From Verrucomicrobiota bacterium (lineage in GTDB: Bacteria; Verrucomicrobiota; Verrucomicrobiia; Verrucomicrobiales; Verrucomicrobiaceae), in NCBI GenBank assembly GCA_025360015.1, contig JANYCZ010000034.1, forward strand, positions 45,874-109,873: a stretch of DNA of 64,000 nucleotides. The letters run 5' to 3'. The position numbers and the translations under genes are program-made. Shown here one piece after another: positions 56,239-63,957 of the stretch (position 1 is the stretch's first letter; each line of letters begins with the position of its first letter). The notes below the pieces were generated by a model. The model saw nothing but the letters and a program-made list of their open reading frames with translations. It was not told the origin of the DNA and ran no database searches.

Positions 56239-56670
56239 ATGAAACACACCGCTCCTCCATCACCGCGCCCAAACGCCTTCACCCTGCTCGAAATGATGAT
56301 CGTTCTGCTCATCATCGCCCTCATCCTCGGCAGTGTCGCCATCATGGTTCAGGGCATTGAAGGCAACGCGCAGGCCGTCACCACCAGCGGCAAGATCAAG
56401 GCCCTCGAAACCGCCCTCGTCTCCTACAAGATCAGCAACCTCGTTTACCCCACACAGGAGCAGGGCTTAGAGGCCCTCGTCAGTCCGCCGCGTTCCGAGC
56501 CCAAGCCAAGGCGCTGGAACCAGCTCATCAAGACAGACGGCTTGCTTGATCCTTGGGGTCGCAAAATCGCCTACCGCAATCCCGGCAAGCACAACGTCGG
56601 CGGCTATGACGTCCTGTCCTTCGGCCCCGACGGCCTCGAAGGCACCGCCGACGACATCGGCAATTGGTAA
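56239..56670 (+). CDS. gspG: Type II secretion major pseudopilin GspG
   Basis: The 143-residue pseudopilin carries NAFTLLEMMIVLLIIALILG (about 13-32) with Glu at +5, and the C-terminal GspG features: VYPTQEQGLEALVSPP, DPWGRKIAYRNPG and the Asp-rich calcium-site end SFGPDGLEGTADDIGNW. The residue before the cleavage site is Ala, not Gly. It starts 16 bases after gspF. No H, I, J or prepilin peptidase gene follows; the operon ends here, before a convergent tRNA. Confidence 0.95.
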   Translation: MKHTAPPSPRPNAFTLLEMMIVLLIIALILGSVAIMVQGIEGNAQAVTTSGKIKALETALVSYKISNLVYPTQEQGLEALVSPPRSEPKPRRWNQLIKTDGLLDPWGRKIAYRNPGKHNVGGYDVLSFGPDGLEGTADDIGNW

Positions 56671-56781
56671 CGCCAAAAACGCCCCAACCAAGGCCACACT
56701 CACGTTTTGTAGTCCCGGCTTCAGCCGGTTCCGGGGAGTGGTTTATTCAGTTTATCCTCGTCACAATCTCCTGCGTAGGAG

Positions 56782-56852
56782 AGCGGGTGATCAGAATCGA
56801 ACTGACGTATGATGCTTGGGAAGCACCTGCTCTACCATTGAGCTACACCCGC
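56782..56852 (-). tRNA. tRNA-Gly (anticodon CCC)
   Basis: On the minus strand GCGGGTG pairs with CACCCGC as a 7-bp acceptor stem. The D arm (GCTC-AATGGTA-GAGC), the anticodon arm GGTGC-TTCCCAA-GCATC (anticodon CCC, one G-T pair) and the T arm GTCAG-TTCGATT-CTGAT are all present. The discriminator is T and CCA is not encoded, so it must be added. It would read GGG codons. Confidence 0.95.
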
Positions 56853-56915
56853 GACTGTCTGGAGACAGGACGCAGAGTGTGGCGGGCCGCAGCGGACTTG
56901 TCAAATGCGTCGCAC

Positions 56916-57371
56916 TCAGATTGACGGCGGCATCGGCGGCATCATCAGCGCCCGGTTCATCCCGCCTCTGCCATAGCTGGCGGAGGGGGAGGAGAGAAAC
57001 GCATTGCGTTTGGTGGAATAGACTGGGAACAAGCGGTCGTAGGTGGTCGAAAGACGCTGGTGGAGCGCGGCATTCTCCGGTGTCCTGGCCAGCTTGCGCA
57101 CATGGAAGCGCAGGAAGGTCATGGTCTGCTCAATATTGACATAGCGCACGTCAGGGTTGCCAGGGGCCGGTGTGGTGCGGGTGGAGCCAAAACGCGCAAC
57201 GACCAGAGTGTCCTTGCCTTTGGGGCCCAGCAGGCGGCTGGCCAGCGGCTCTGGCCCAAAGTCATCATAGGCAAAACTCATGGCCGGAGTGATCGTGTTG
57301 TCGCTGCAACCGGAGAGCAGCAGGCCGATGCTGCAACACATGAGCAGAGCAATGTGAGGAAAAGCTTTCAT
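56916..57371 (-). CDS. Hypothetical lipoprotein
   Basis: A 151-residue protein with a clear lipoprotein signal ending in GLLLSGCSDN (lipobox LSGC, Cys at about 22). The mature part has no recognised domain; it ends in a Met/Pro-rich tail (NRALMMPPMPPSI). ATG 57371 starts a normal leader; ATG 57389 would add six residues. It lies downstream of the SPFH gene, past a strong hairpin. Confidence 0.7.
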   Translation of the reverse strand: MKAFPHIALLMCCSIGLLLSGCSDNTITPAMSFAYDDFGPEPLASRLLGPKGKDTLVVARFGSTRTTPAPGNPDVRYVNIEQTMTFLRFHVRKLARTPENAALHQRLSTTYDRLFPVYSTKRNAFLSSPSASYGRGGMNRALMMPPMPPSI

Positions 57372-57421
57372 GCTGTTCCGATACCACATTTGGAAATGAA
57401 AGCGAACAGATGAGCACGAAA

Positions 57422-57449
57422 CGGGCTGCGGAAATGCGTCCGCAGCCCG
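57422..57449. terminator. Strong hairpin between the SPFH gene and the lipoprotein gene
   Basis: CGGGCTGCGG and CCGCAGCCCG form a perfect 10-bp stem with an 8-base loop, 18 bases beyond the SPFH stop. Read on the minus strand, the following bases include TTT, so it could end that transcript; the T-rich run TTCTTTT on the plus strand would suit the other direction better. Confidence 0.55.
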
Positions 57450-57466
57450 CAGGCTTCTTTTGTATA

Positions 57467-59251
57467 TCAGTTCAACTGATGGGGCAGGGTGGCACGCTGC
57501 TTGGTCAGCATCGCCATCAGCGCATCCAAAATGCCGCCGCTGTTCGGCCCGCTGTTCACCAGCACATCCGGCACCACGCGCAGGTTTTTGTCAGCAATGA
57601 TCTGGAAGGCCTGGAGCATCCCATAAACCTCAGAGCCCAAAGCGTTGACCCCAGCCTGATACGCATCTGCTTTGGCCTGGCCGGTGGCGCGGATGGCTTC
57701 AGCCTCACCGCTCGCGCGCAGCCGGGTGGAGGCGGCCTCCCCCTCGCTTTTCTTCACGGAGGCAGTGGCGTGGAGTTCGGCGATGTTGACGCCCTGCTCG
57801 GCGCTGACCACTTGGTTTTGAATGTCGGCGAGTGATGTTTGCCGGACAAGCTGCTGACGCTGCTTTTCAGCGGCTTCCTGCATCTCGTAGGTCTTGCGGC
57901 TTTCTTCCGCCAGCTTGCGGTCGGTCTGCGTTTTCATCAGCGATTCGGGCGGGATGATGTCCCCGATCAGCGTATCGATGCCCTCCACATCATACTCCCG
58001 CAGTGCGGCTTCGATGTGGCTGGCCGCCTCCCCCTGGCGCTGGCTGCGGGCGCTCAGAAAGTCCAGCACCGTGTAGTCCTGCGCGGAGTTGCGGAAGTAA
58101 TTGCCGACGATGGGCTGCAGCACGTGGTCGATGAGATTTTGCAGCGACCCGGCGCGGCTGATCACCTTGGGGGCTTCATTGGCACCGATGTGGATGATCT
58201 GCGAAACATCAAGGTTGAAGGCGAAGCCGTCGCGCGAGCGCACAGTAATGCTGCTGAGTTTGGCATCAAAATGATGCGCCTCGGTGCGTGTCGCCCAGTT
58301 CAGCACGATGTTCGTCGTGGGCACAAGCTCCACACGCATGATGCGGGTGTTGATAGGGTGTTTGCCGGGCAGCAATGGTTTGCCCCAGACACCTTTGTGG
58401 CCCACGTCCACCAGGTCGCCGTGCTTGAACTCGGGACCGCTGATGTCGAGGTGCGCCTTGCCGACGTAGGAGATCACGACGCCGACATGGCCGATGGGAA
58501 TCTCATACATGGGCACCTGCTCGATCTGTGCAAACCACGGGTTGATGTTCCACTGGCCGCTGAGCAGCACCTGCTCCTGCAGGCCGCGATGGCCCCCGGC
58601 ATCCAGGAAGGCCTGCGCATTCTGGAAGTTGTCGTGCCCGGGGACGATGGCCCCGGCGATCTCCGTTTGCTCAATCGGCATGCCGTCAAGAGTGGTCACA
58701 ATGCCGACGAGATCAGGATCCACATGGCGGATGCTGAGCAGCCGTGGATCAAGCCCGTTCTGGGCGGCGTTTTCGGACGTGATGATGGTGAAGAGCGCGG
58801 GATTGATGCGATACGAGCCCGCAGTGATGACGCCGAGCTGGCGGCCTTTTTCACCGCCGTGTTTGAGGAAAGCGCGGGCGTCCTGGAAGTGATCGCAATC
58901 CACCGTGCGCGCCAGGATGCGACCCGGCGGAATGGCGGTGCCGGTTTTCGCCACGATCAAGGCCAGCTCTCCCTGCGGCACGCGGATCATCGGTGCTTTT
59001 TCGATGTGATACTGCACGATCCAAAAGCCAAAGTGCAGACCGGGGGCCAGCGTGTCGGCCTGATAACCCGCTTCGCCATTGAGGGCGATGATTTCACCGG
59101 GAGCCAGATTTTTGAAGGCAAAGCGTTTGATGACGATGCCCACTTTGCTCTCAGGGATGTAAACGCAGGAGATGAAGTAGAAACTAATGACACCGAGAAC
59201 TGAGAGTGTGATGAGCCAGTGCTCGTACGCGAAAAGGAAAATGGAGTTCAT
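57467..59251 (-). CDS. SPFH/band 7 (flotillin-like) membrane protein
   Basis: A 594-residue protein with an N-terminal transmembrane helix (HWLITLSVLGVISFYFISCV, about 11-30). An internal repeat follows: residues about 91-157 and 177-243 align (DHFQDARAFL against DNFQNAQAFL, and YRINPALF against WNINPWFA). An SPFH domain (about 250-430) and a long Ala/Glu-rich coiled coil (about 440-545, AEESRKTYEMQEAAEKQRQQ) come next. SPFH proteins form membrane microdomain scaffolds. It is the last gene of a short operon behind a c-di-AMP riboswitch, after a PH-like membrane protein, suggesting a role in membrane or wall stress. Confidence 0.87.
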   Translation of the reverse strand: MNSIFLFAYEHWLITLSVLGVISFYFISCVYIPESKVGIVIKRFAFKNLAPGEIIALNGEAGYQADTLAPGLHFGFWIVQYHIEKAPMIRVPQGELALIVAKTGTAIPPGRILARTVDCDHFQDARAFLKHGGEKGRQLGVITAGSYRINPALFTIITSENAAQNGLDPRLLSIRHVDPDLVGIVTTLDGMPIEQTEIAGAIVPGHDNFQNAQAFLDAGGHRGLQEQVLLSGQWNINPWFAQIEQVPMYEIPIGHVGVVISYVGKAHLDISGPEFKHGDLVDVGHKGVWGKPLLPGKHPINTRIMRVELVPTTNIVLNWATRTEAHHFDAKLSSITVRSRDGFAFNLDVSQIIHIGANEAPKVISRAGSLQNLIDHVLQPIVGNYFRNSAQDYTVLDFLSARSQRQGEAASHIEAALREYDVEGIDTLIGDIIPPESLMKTQTDRKLAEESRKTYEMQEAAEKQRQQLVRQTSLADIQNQVVSAEQGVNIAELHATASVKKSEGEAASTRLRASGEAEAIRATGQAKADAYQAGVNALGSEVYGMLQAFQIIADKNLRVVPDVLVNSGPNSGGILDALMAMLTKQRATLPHQLN

Positions 59252-59291
59252 GAAGGAGATGAAAATTCAAGATTGAAGGGGTTAAGCAGTT

Positions 59292-59813
59292 TCAGGCATG
59301 CAGGCGGGTGGTGACGGCGCGGGCGAAGGCTTCCGGATCATCGGGAGAGAGCACGGCAGTGCGGTTCTTCATGTGCACGACGACGGTGCGGTTCAGATCA
59401 GTCACGTAGGCGCGGAAGTGACCGTGCTGCTGGCTCCAGTAATAGCCGGTGAAGGAATACAGGCCGCCGTTTCCGCAGGTGCGAAAGCTGTGGCTCAGCG
59501 CGAGGGGTTCGGCTTCGACGGAGCGCATTTCAGCAAAGGGCAGCACCGTGTTCCACCACAGGCGCTTGATGAGGATGCCGTCTTCGGTGACTGCGTAACC
59601 ACGAATGATGAACGGCAGCGCTCCCAGTGGTACGAGCAGCACCGCTGCGATCATGAGGCCAAACGAACCGGGCGGCAGAGGCAGGCTGACAAACCATGGG
59701 ATCTGCCGGTTCAGGATGAGCATGCAGGCAACTCCCAGCATCACGAGGGTCGTGAATGCGGAGGCGATGAACAAGGTGCGGCCCCAGGGGGCTTTGAAGT
59801 GTTGAGAAGTCAT
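59292..59813 (-). CDS. Two-helix membrane protein with PH-like domain
   Basis: The 173-residue protein has two transmembrane segments (LFIASAFTTLVMLGVACMLI at about 14-33 and GSFGLMIAAVLLVPLGALPF) followed by a soluble part of about 100 residues (GYAVTEDGILIKRLWWNTVL, FAEMRSVEAEPLAL, SPDDPEAFARAV) that resembles the bacterial PH-like domain of YdbS/YdbT-type membrane proteins. Function is unknown. It lies 40 bases upstream of the SPFH gene and is likely co-transcribed with it. Confidence 0.72.
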   Translation of the reverse strand: MTSQHFKAPWGRTLFIASAFTTLVMLGVACMLILNRQIPWFVSLPLPPGSFGLMIAAVLLVPLGALPFIIRGYAVTEDGILIKRLWWNTVLPFAEMRSVEAEPLALSHSFRTCGNGGLYSFTGYYWSQQHGHFRAYVTDLNRTVVVHMKNRTAVLSPDDPEAFARAVTTRLHA

Positions 59814-59841
59814 GATGATTTCAGATTTGGGAAAGGGTGTA

Positions 59842-60057
59842 TTAGAGAGTGGTGGATGATGCGTGGAGGAGCGCGGCGCTTCCTTGAGAAGCCGTGCTCA
59901 AGACATGCTCGATATCGAGATCCTGCCTTTCGCGGTCGGGATGATCGATCACCTGAATCCAGTTCAGGAGCGGGGATGCCTGAGGCGGCGGTGTGCGCCG
60001 GGCAGATGACTTGACCAGGCCCTCAGGGGTGGGGCCTTGGTATTCTTGGCAGTTCAT
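59842..60057 (-). CDS. Small hypothetical protein (71 aa), first frame after the riboswitch
   Basis: ATG 60057 opens MNCQEYQGPTPEGLVKSS and a polar 71-residue product without signal or membrane helix. Codon use has a GC-rich third position similar to neighbours, which favours a real gene. A GTG at 60147 would extend it into the riboswitch expression platform, so 60057 is preferred. No homology is recognised. It is the first frame downstream of the c-di-AMP riboswitch and 28 bases upstream of the PH-like gene. Confidence 0.42.
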   Translation of the reverse strand: MNCQEYQGPTPEGLVKSSARRTPPPQASPLLNWIQVIDHPDRERQDLDIEHVLSTASQGSAALLHASSTTL

Positions 60058-60164
60058 AGGTATGGGTCTCGCTGGCACCAGTTCGCGGACGGTTTCCCGC
60101 CCACTCGCAGGTGCGGTGGTTCTGGGGAGACCATGGTCCCGGCGCACTCGCGACGGGCATAGGA

Positions 60165-60335
60165 TCGCCCTTCCAATGTCGCCTGCGAGGTTAGCTGTCG
60201 GACTGGTCCTTGGAAGTGGACTGGTCGGTGGTTACCCACCTTCCTTCGCCCCGCCCTGGGTCTTTCGACTCAGGGTTGTTGGGTCCCCCGCGCCACCACT
60301 CTGGAAGGAGTGGCAGCTTCGGCTGCATGCCTATT
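60165..60335 (-). promoter_or_regulatory. c-di-AMP riboswitch (ydaO/yuaA type)
   Basis: Read on the minus strand, this stretch has the conserved blocks of the ydaO/yuaA aptamer in order: GCCGAA, GGGGGACCCA (60280-60289), GGGGCGAA, CCGACAGCTAACC (within 60181-60201), GCAGGC and GGAAGGG. Between them are strong hairpins with GNRA loops: CCTGAGTC-GAAA-GACCCAGG and GGTGG-GTAA-CCACC. The conserved CTAACC...AGGC...GGAAGG run matches known c-di-AMP riboswitches as I recall them. The segment CCTCGCAGG is complementary to CCTGCGAG at 60104-60111 downstream, a possible switch helix. Edges are approximate. It lies upstream of the small protein / PH-like / SPFH operon. Confidence 0.85.
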
Positions 60336-60507
60336 GACGCATGGAGATGGTGTTTTGTCAAAGTGGCGGCCCCAGATAAACTGCAGGCTCGGGCTTGACA
60401 GAGGGCGGCATTTTGAGCTTTGCAGCAAAGTCCTCGCGGGTCGGCAATTTACTGCGAGGCTGCATTTTGCTGGTTGAGACGGCTCCAGCCAGACGTAATT
60501 TCCACCC

Positions 60508-61641
60508 ATGAAGCATGCGCTCCCCACATCTTTTCTCGCCGGCCTCCTCATTGTGCTGCTGCTTTCATCTTCGTTCCTGACGGCGCAGCAGCCTCAGCGC
60601 ATTGATGAAAAGGATCTGCGCAGCTGGGCGGATCGTGGGGATGCCGATGCGCAGTTTGAGCTGGGGGTGCGCATGATCACCGGTGAAGGCTTGAAGAAAA
60701 ACGTCGAAGAAGGCGTGAAGTCCGTCGAGAAGGCGGCCAAGCAGAAGCACCTGCGTGCACAGCATGTCCTGGGCACGCTGTATGAAGACGGAGAAGGTGT
60801 GAAAAAGGATCTCGCCAAGGCGGCGGAGTGGTACCGCAGTTCCGCCGAGCTCGGCTTTGCCATGTCTCAGCACAGTCTGGCTGTCATGTATGAGGAAGGA
60901 AAAGGCGTGAAGAAAGACACGGCCAAAGCGACGGAATGGTTCAAGAAAGCCGCTGACCAGGGGTACATGCAGTCGCAGACCGCTTATGCGGCGAAGCTCG
61001 AACGTGGTGACGGCATTGCGAAAAGCTCCTCCAAGGCGGCCCTCTGGTACCTCAAAGCCGCGCAGCAGGACTTTGTGCCCGCCATGACGCGTCTGGCCAA
61101 TCTCTATTACACCGGCCAGGGCGTGCCGGTGGATTATCGCCGTGCCGGTGCCTGGTACCGCCGTGCTGCGCGCTCCGAAGACCCCTGGGCCTCCAACAAT
61201 CTTGCCTGGTTCCTCGCCACCTGCCCGGAGGACAACCTCCACAATGGCGAAAACGCCGTGCTGCTCGCCCGTCGTGCCTTGAAACTCGTCGCTGAAGTCG
61301 TGCAGAGTGATGAGCAGCCTTATGAGATGATCGACACCATGGCGGCCGCGCTCGCCCGCAACGGTGAATACAAAGAGGCCGAGCTCTGGCAGAAGCGCTG
61401 CATCACCCTCTTCAACGAGGACAAGGAAAAAGATCTGCCTGCGGAAGATCGCAAAAAGCTGCAGGACGAATTCGACACCCGCCTCAAGCTCTACCAAAAG
61501 TCCACTCCCTTTGCCGAACCTGACCCCAAAGGGGAGGAAGGTGCCGAGCCGCTCCCTCAGGATACCATCCTCCAGGATGAGGGCCTGCCCGAGGGCAAAC
61601 CTGGCAAGACGCCCAAAGGGGGTCGTGGCACCGTGGTCTGA
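60508..61641 (+). CDS. Secreted Sel1-like repeat protein
   Basis: A 377-residue protein with a signal peptide (LIVLLLSSSFLTAQQ) and at least five Sel1/TPR-like repeats: DADAQFELGVRMITGEGLKK, HLRAQHVLGTLYEDGEGVKK, GFAMSQHSLAVMYEEGKGVK, GYMQSQTAYAAKLERGDGIA and FVPAMTRLANLYYTGQGVPV. A TPR-like helical part and an acidic Pro/Gly-rich tail (about 330-377) follow. Sel1 repeats mediate protein contacts; the partner is unknown. It is divergent from the riboswitch operon. Confidence 0.87.
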   Translation: MKHALPTSFLAGLLIVLLLSSSFLTAQQPQRIDEKDLRSWADRGDADAQFELGVRMITGEGLKKNVEEGVKSVEKAAKQKHLRAQHVLGTLYEDGEGVKKDLAKAAEWYRSSAELGFAMSQHSLAVMYEEGKGVKKDTAKATEWFKKAADQGYMQSQTAYAAKLERGDGIAKSSSKAALWYLKAAQQDFVPAMTRLANLYYTGQGVPVDYRRAGAWYRRAARSEDPWASNNLAWFLATCPEDNLHNGENAVLLARRALKLVAEVVQSDEQPYEMIDTMAAALARNGEYKEAELWQKRCITLFNEDKEKDLPAEDRKKLQDEFDTRLKLYQKSTPFAEPDPKGEEGAEPLPQDTILQDEGLPEGKPGKTPKGGRGTVV

Positions 61642-61805
61642 GGCGGGTTTCCTTCATTCTCAAACACGATTCGCTACTGATCCATTGCCTGTTGCGGCAC
61701 AAGATTCGCATGCACTGCCGCAATATCTGCAAGACAAACTCATTCTTACACGGTTAACACGACCACCCTTTTCATCCGGCATCCTGCCTCTCGCCCCCTC
61801 ATCTC

Positions 61806-63575
61806 ATGTCCGCTGCCGTCGTCCGTTCTGCTGCTCTTCCGCCGCCCATTCCCGGTCTGAACCGCCGTATCCGCCAGCCGAAGAAGAACATCCCGCAGAC
61901 CAAGCAGGATCGTGATCAGATCCTCGCCTGGGTCCGCGCTTACGCGGAGGAGAACAAACTGATCCCCCCCGTGCCAATCCCGGAACTGCAGGAGCACACG
62001 GACAAAATCCTCGCGGTCCATGCCATCGACAAAATTCACCGCGACTACGTGGGCGTGCTGCTTGCCAATGAAACCTGGCGTGAAGCTCTCGCCTCCGTGC
62101 CCTTTGAAAAGCGCCTGCTGCTGATGCCGAAGTGCCTCCGAGTGGAAAGCAAATGCCCGGCCCCCTTTGATGAATTTGGCCTGCTCTGCAAGCAGTGCGG
62201 CCTTTGCTCGATCCAGGATTTCCAAAACGAAGCTGAAAAACTCGGCTATGCCGTGCTCGTTGCGGAAGGCAGCGCCATCGTCATGTCGCTCATCCAGACC
62301 GGCAAGATCGAGGCCATCGTGGGCATTTCCTGCCTCGCCGTGCTGGAGCGTACATTCCCCTACATCGAAGCCGCGGCCATTCCCGCCGTCGCGGTGCCCT
62401 TGCTGCAGGACGACTGCATCGACACCCTCGTCGATATCGACTGGGTCTGGGACTACATCCACCTCACCAGCGACGACAAAACCCGCCGCCTCAATCTCAA
62501 CGCGCTGCATGATGAGGTGAAGACCTGGTTCACCATCGAGTCCCTCAACGCTCTCATGGGCCCCTCCCGTGGTCATAGCGACGACATCGCCCGCGAATGG
62601 CTCGCCCGTGCCGGCAAACGCTGGCGTCCCTTCCTCACCGTCGCCGCCTATCAGGCCCTGCGCGAAGACCCCGAAGGCCCCATCTCCGACACCGTCAAAA
62701 AAGCCGCCATCGCCGTCGAAATCTTCCACAAAGCCTCCCTCGTTCACGACGACATCGAGGACGGCGACGCCGAACGCTACGGCGAAACCACCCTGCACAC
62801 CGAGCACGGCATCCCCGTGGCCTTGAACATCGGCGATCTCCTCATCGGTGAAGGCTATCGTCTGCTCGCCGACAACGATGCCGCGGCGCACATCCGCAGC
62901 GCCGCTGTTCTCGTCGCCGCCGAAGGCCAGCGTGAGCTGTGCATCGGCCAGGGCGCGGAACTCCTTTGGACCTGCCACCCTGTGGCACTCAGCAGCACGC
63001 AGGTGCTCGAAATCTTCCGCAGCAAAACCGCCCCCGCCTTTGAAGTCGCCCTCAAGGTCGGTGCCGCTCTCGCCGGCCAGCTCGACGAATGCGCCGACGT
63101 GCTTCACACCTACAGCGAAAATCTCGGCATCGCCTACCAGATCCGCGATGACCTCGACGACCTCGGCGAAGACTCCGCCGCCGGCAACGAATGGAACATG
63201 CGCCCCAGCATCGTGCTCTCACTCCTGCGCGAGAAAGGCAAAGGCGAAGTCAAAGACCAGATGGAAGCCCTCTGGAACGGCGTCGCCAAAACCAAGCCTG
63301 ACAACGCCGCCATTCGCGACTGGGCCCTCGAAAGCGGCGCGCACGAGAAAGCCATGACCCTCCTCGAAAGCTACAAAGAGGCTGCCATCCGTTCCCTCCA
63401 GGAAGTCGAACTCCCCAATCTGAAGGGCCTCCTCCGCCGCGTCATCGGCAAGATCTTCAACGAACTCGAGATCAAAGGCTGGTGCCGCGAATTCGAGCAG
63501 AAAAACCTCAATCCCGAACTCCGCGCCGAAGCCGCCAAAGCCGCCGAACACCTCGTGCCTCAGGTCTCTGCTTGA
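61806..63575 (+). CDS. DUF116-polyprenyl synthetase fusion protein
   Basis: The 589-residue protein joins two domains. Residues about 60-215 resemble DUF116: LLLMPKCLRVESKCPAPF, LLCKQCGLC (Cys-rich, a possible metal or Fe-S site) and GISCLAVLER. Residues about 250-530 are a trans-polyprenyl diphosphate synthase: AGKRWRPFLTVAAYQAL, first Asp-rich motif LVHDDIEDGDAERYG (DDIED about 315-319), GIPVALNIGDLLIGEGY and second Asp-rich motif YQIRDDLDDLGED (about 446-450). The prenyl part would elongate isoprenoid diphosphates for quinone or lipid carrier synthesis; the fused domain may be regulatory or redox-active. ATG 61806 is the clear start. Fusion rather than frameshift is supported by the uninterrupted frame. 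Confidence 0.88.
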   Translation: MSAAVVRSAALPPPIPGLNRRIRQPKKNIPQTKQDRDQILAWVRAYAEENKLIPPVPIPELQEHTDKILAVHAIDKIHRDYVGVLLANETWREALASVPFEKRLLLMPKCLRVESKCPAPFDEFGLLCKQCGLCSIQDFQNEAEKLGYAVLVAEGSAIVMSLIQTGKIEAIVGISCLAVLERTFPYIEAAAIPAVAVPLLQDDCIDTLVDIDWVWDYIHLTSDDKTRRLNLNALHDEVKTWFTIESLNALMGPSRGHSDDIAREWLARAGKRWRPFLTVAAYQALREDPEGPISDTVKKAAIAVEIFHKASLVHDDIEDGDAERYGETTLHTEHGIPVALNIGDLLIGEGYRLLADNDAAAHIRSAAVLVAAEGQRELCIGQGAELLWTCHPVALSSTQVLEIFRSKTAPAFEVALKVGAALAGQLDECADVLHTYSENLGIAYQIRDDLDDLGEDSAAGNEWNMRPSIVLSLLREKGKGEVKDQMEALWNGVAKTKPDNAAIRDWALESGAHEKAMTLLESYKEAAIRSLQEVELPNLKGLLRRVIGKIFNELEIKGWCREFEQKNLNPELRAEAAKAAEHLVPQVSA

Positions 63576-63651
63576 AGTAATGGAGGCATTCTTGTCCCCT
63601 CTTTCCACTGCCACTAGACTTGTTCTCGGAGAGAGTTCGCATCCAGCTTGG

Positions 63652-63684
63652 TCGTAGGATGGGTGTGGCGACAGCCCGCCCGTC
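63652..63684. repeat. Dispersed palindromic repeat, copy 2
   Basis: A 33-base element differing at only two positions (C to T) from 15771-15803, intergenic after the DUF116-polyprenyl synthase gene. One of the changes weakens the palindrome arm. Confidence 0.75.
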
Positions 63685-63760
63685 CAGCAGCGTACGGCAA
63701 ACACACCGGCCTGCGCACTCGTCCACGGCTGTCTGTCTTCAAAATGATCGAAGTCGTATC

Positions 63761-63796
63761 CATAAACGTCGTAGCTCATCTGCTACGACGTTTATG
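63761..63796. repeat. Perfect 15-bp inverted repeat
   Basis: The arms CATAAACGTCGTAGC (63761-63775) and GCTACGACGTTTATG (63782-63796) pair perfectly around the 6-base loop TCATCT. No T-run follows, so it is not an obvious terminator. Confidence 0.75.
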
Positions 63797-63832
63797 ATGC
63801 CAGCTCTCAGATGGCACTCCATGTGACGCTTA

Positions 63833-63850
63833 CCAAGAAGGCATTCTTGG
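63833..63850. repeat. 7-bp inverted repeat overlapping a short direct repeat
   Basis: CCAAGAA and TTCTTGG flank GGCA. The overlapping GAAGGCATTCTTG (63837-63849) is almost identical to GGAGGCATTCTTG at 63582-63594, giving a 255-base direct-repeat spacing around the palindromes. Confidence 0.5.
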
Positions 63851-63885
63851 CTTCGTTGAACCCGAACGCCGCGATTGAAGAAGGA

Positions 63886-63957
63886 CGTTTTGCGCGGCGG
63901 AGTCGGTGCGATGGGAGTTTGTGAACACAACCCATACTCCGCCCGCCGCACAAAACG
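63886..63957. repeat. Large near-perfect inverted repeat with nested hairpin
   Basis: CGTTTTGCGCGGCGGAGT (63886-63903) pairs with 63936-63957, its reverse complement except for one mismatch and three extra bases. Inside, ATGGG and TTGTG pair with CACAA and CCCAT around AA. It may be a terminator, an untranslated RNA element or part of a mobile element; it overlaps a possible coding start. Confidence 0.6.

Noticed and set aside
57839..59203. 454-codon open frame on the plus strand
   Set aside because: Antisense to the SPFH gene, which has membrane helix, repeat and coiled-coil structure.
60058..60340. RNase P RNA, tmRNA or SRP RNA as the explanation for the structured region
   Set aside because: Signature blocks of those RNAs are missing, while c-di-AMP aptamer blocks are present in order on the minus strand.
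61746..63107. 453-codon open frame on the minus strand
   Set aside because: Antisense to the DUF116-polyprenyl synthase gene; GC-rich third positions keep this frame open.
63886..63957. Integron attC site
   Set aside because: The arm ends do not match the RYYYAAC/GTTRRRY core sites and no integrase is visible.
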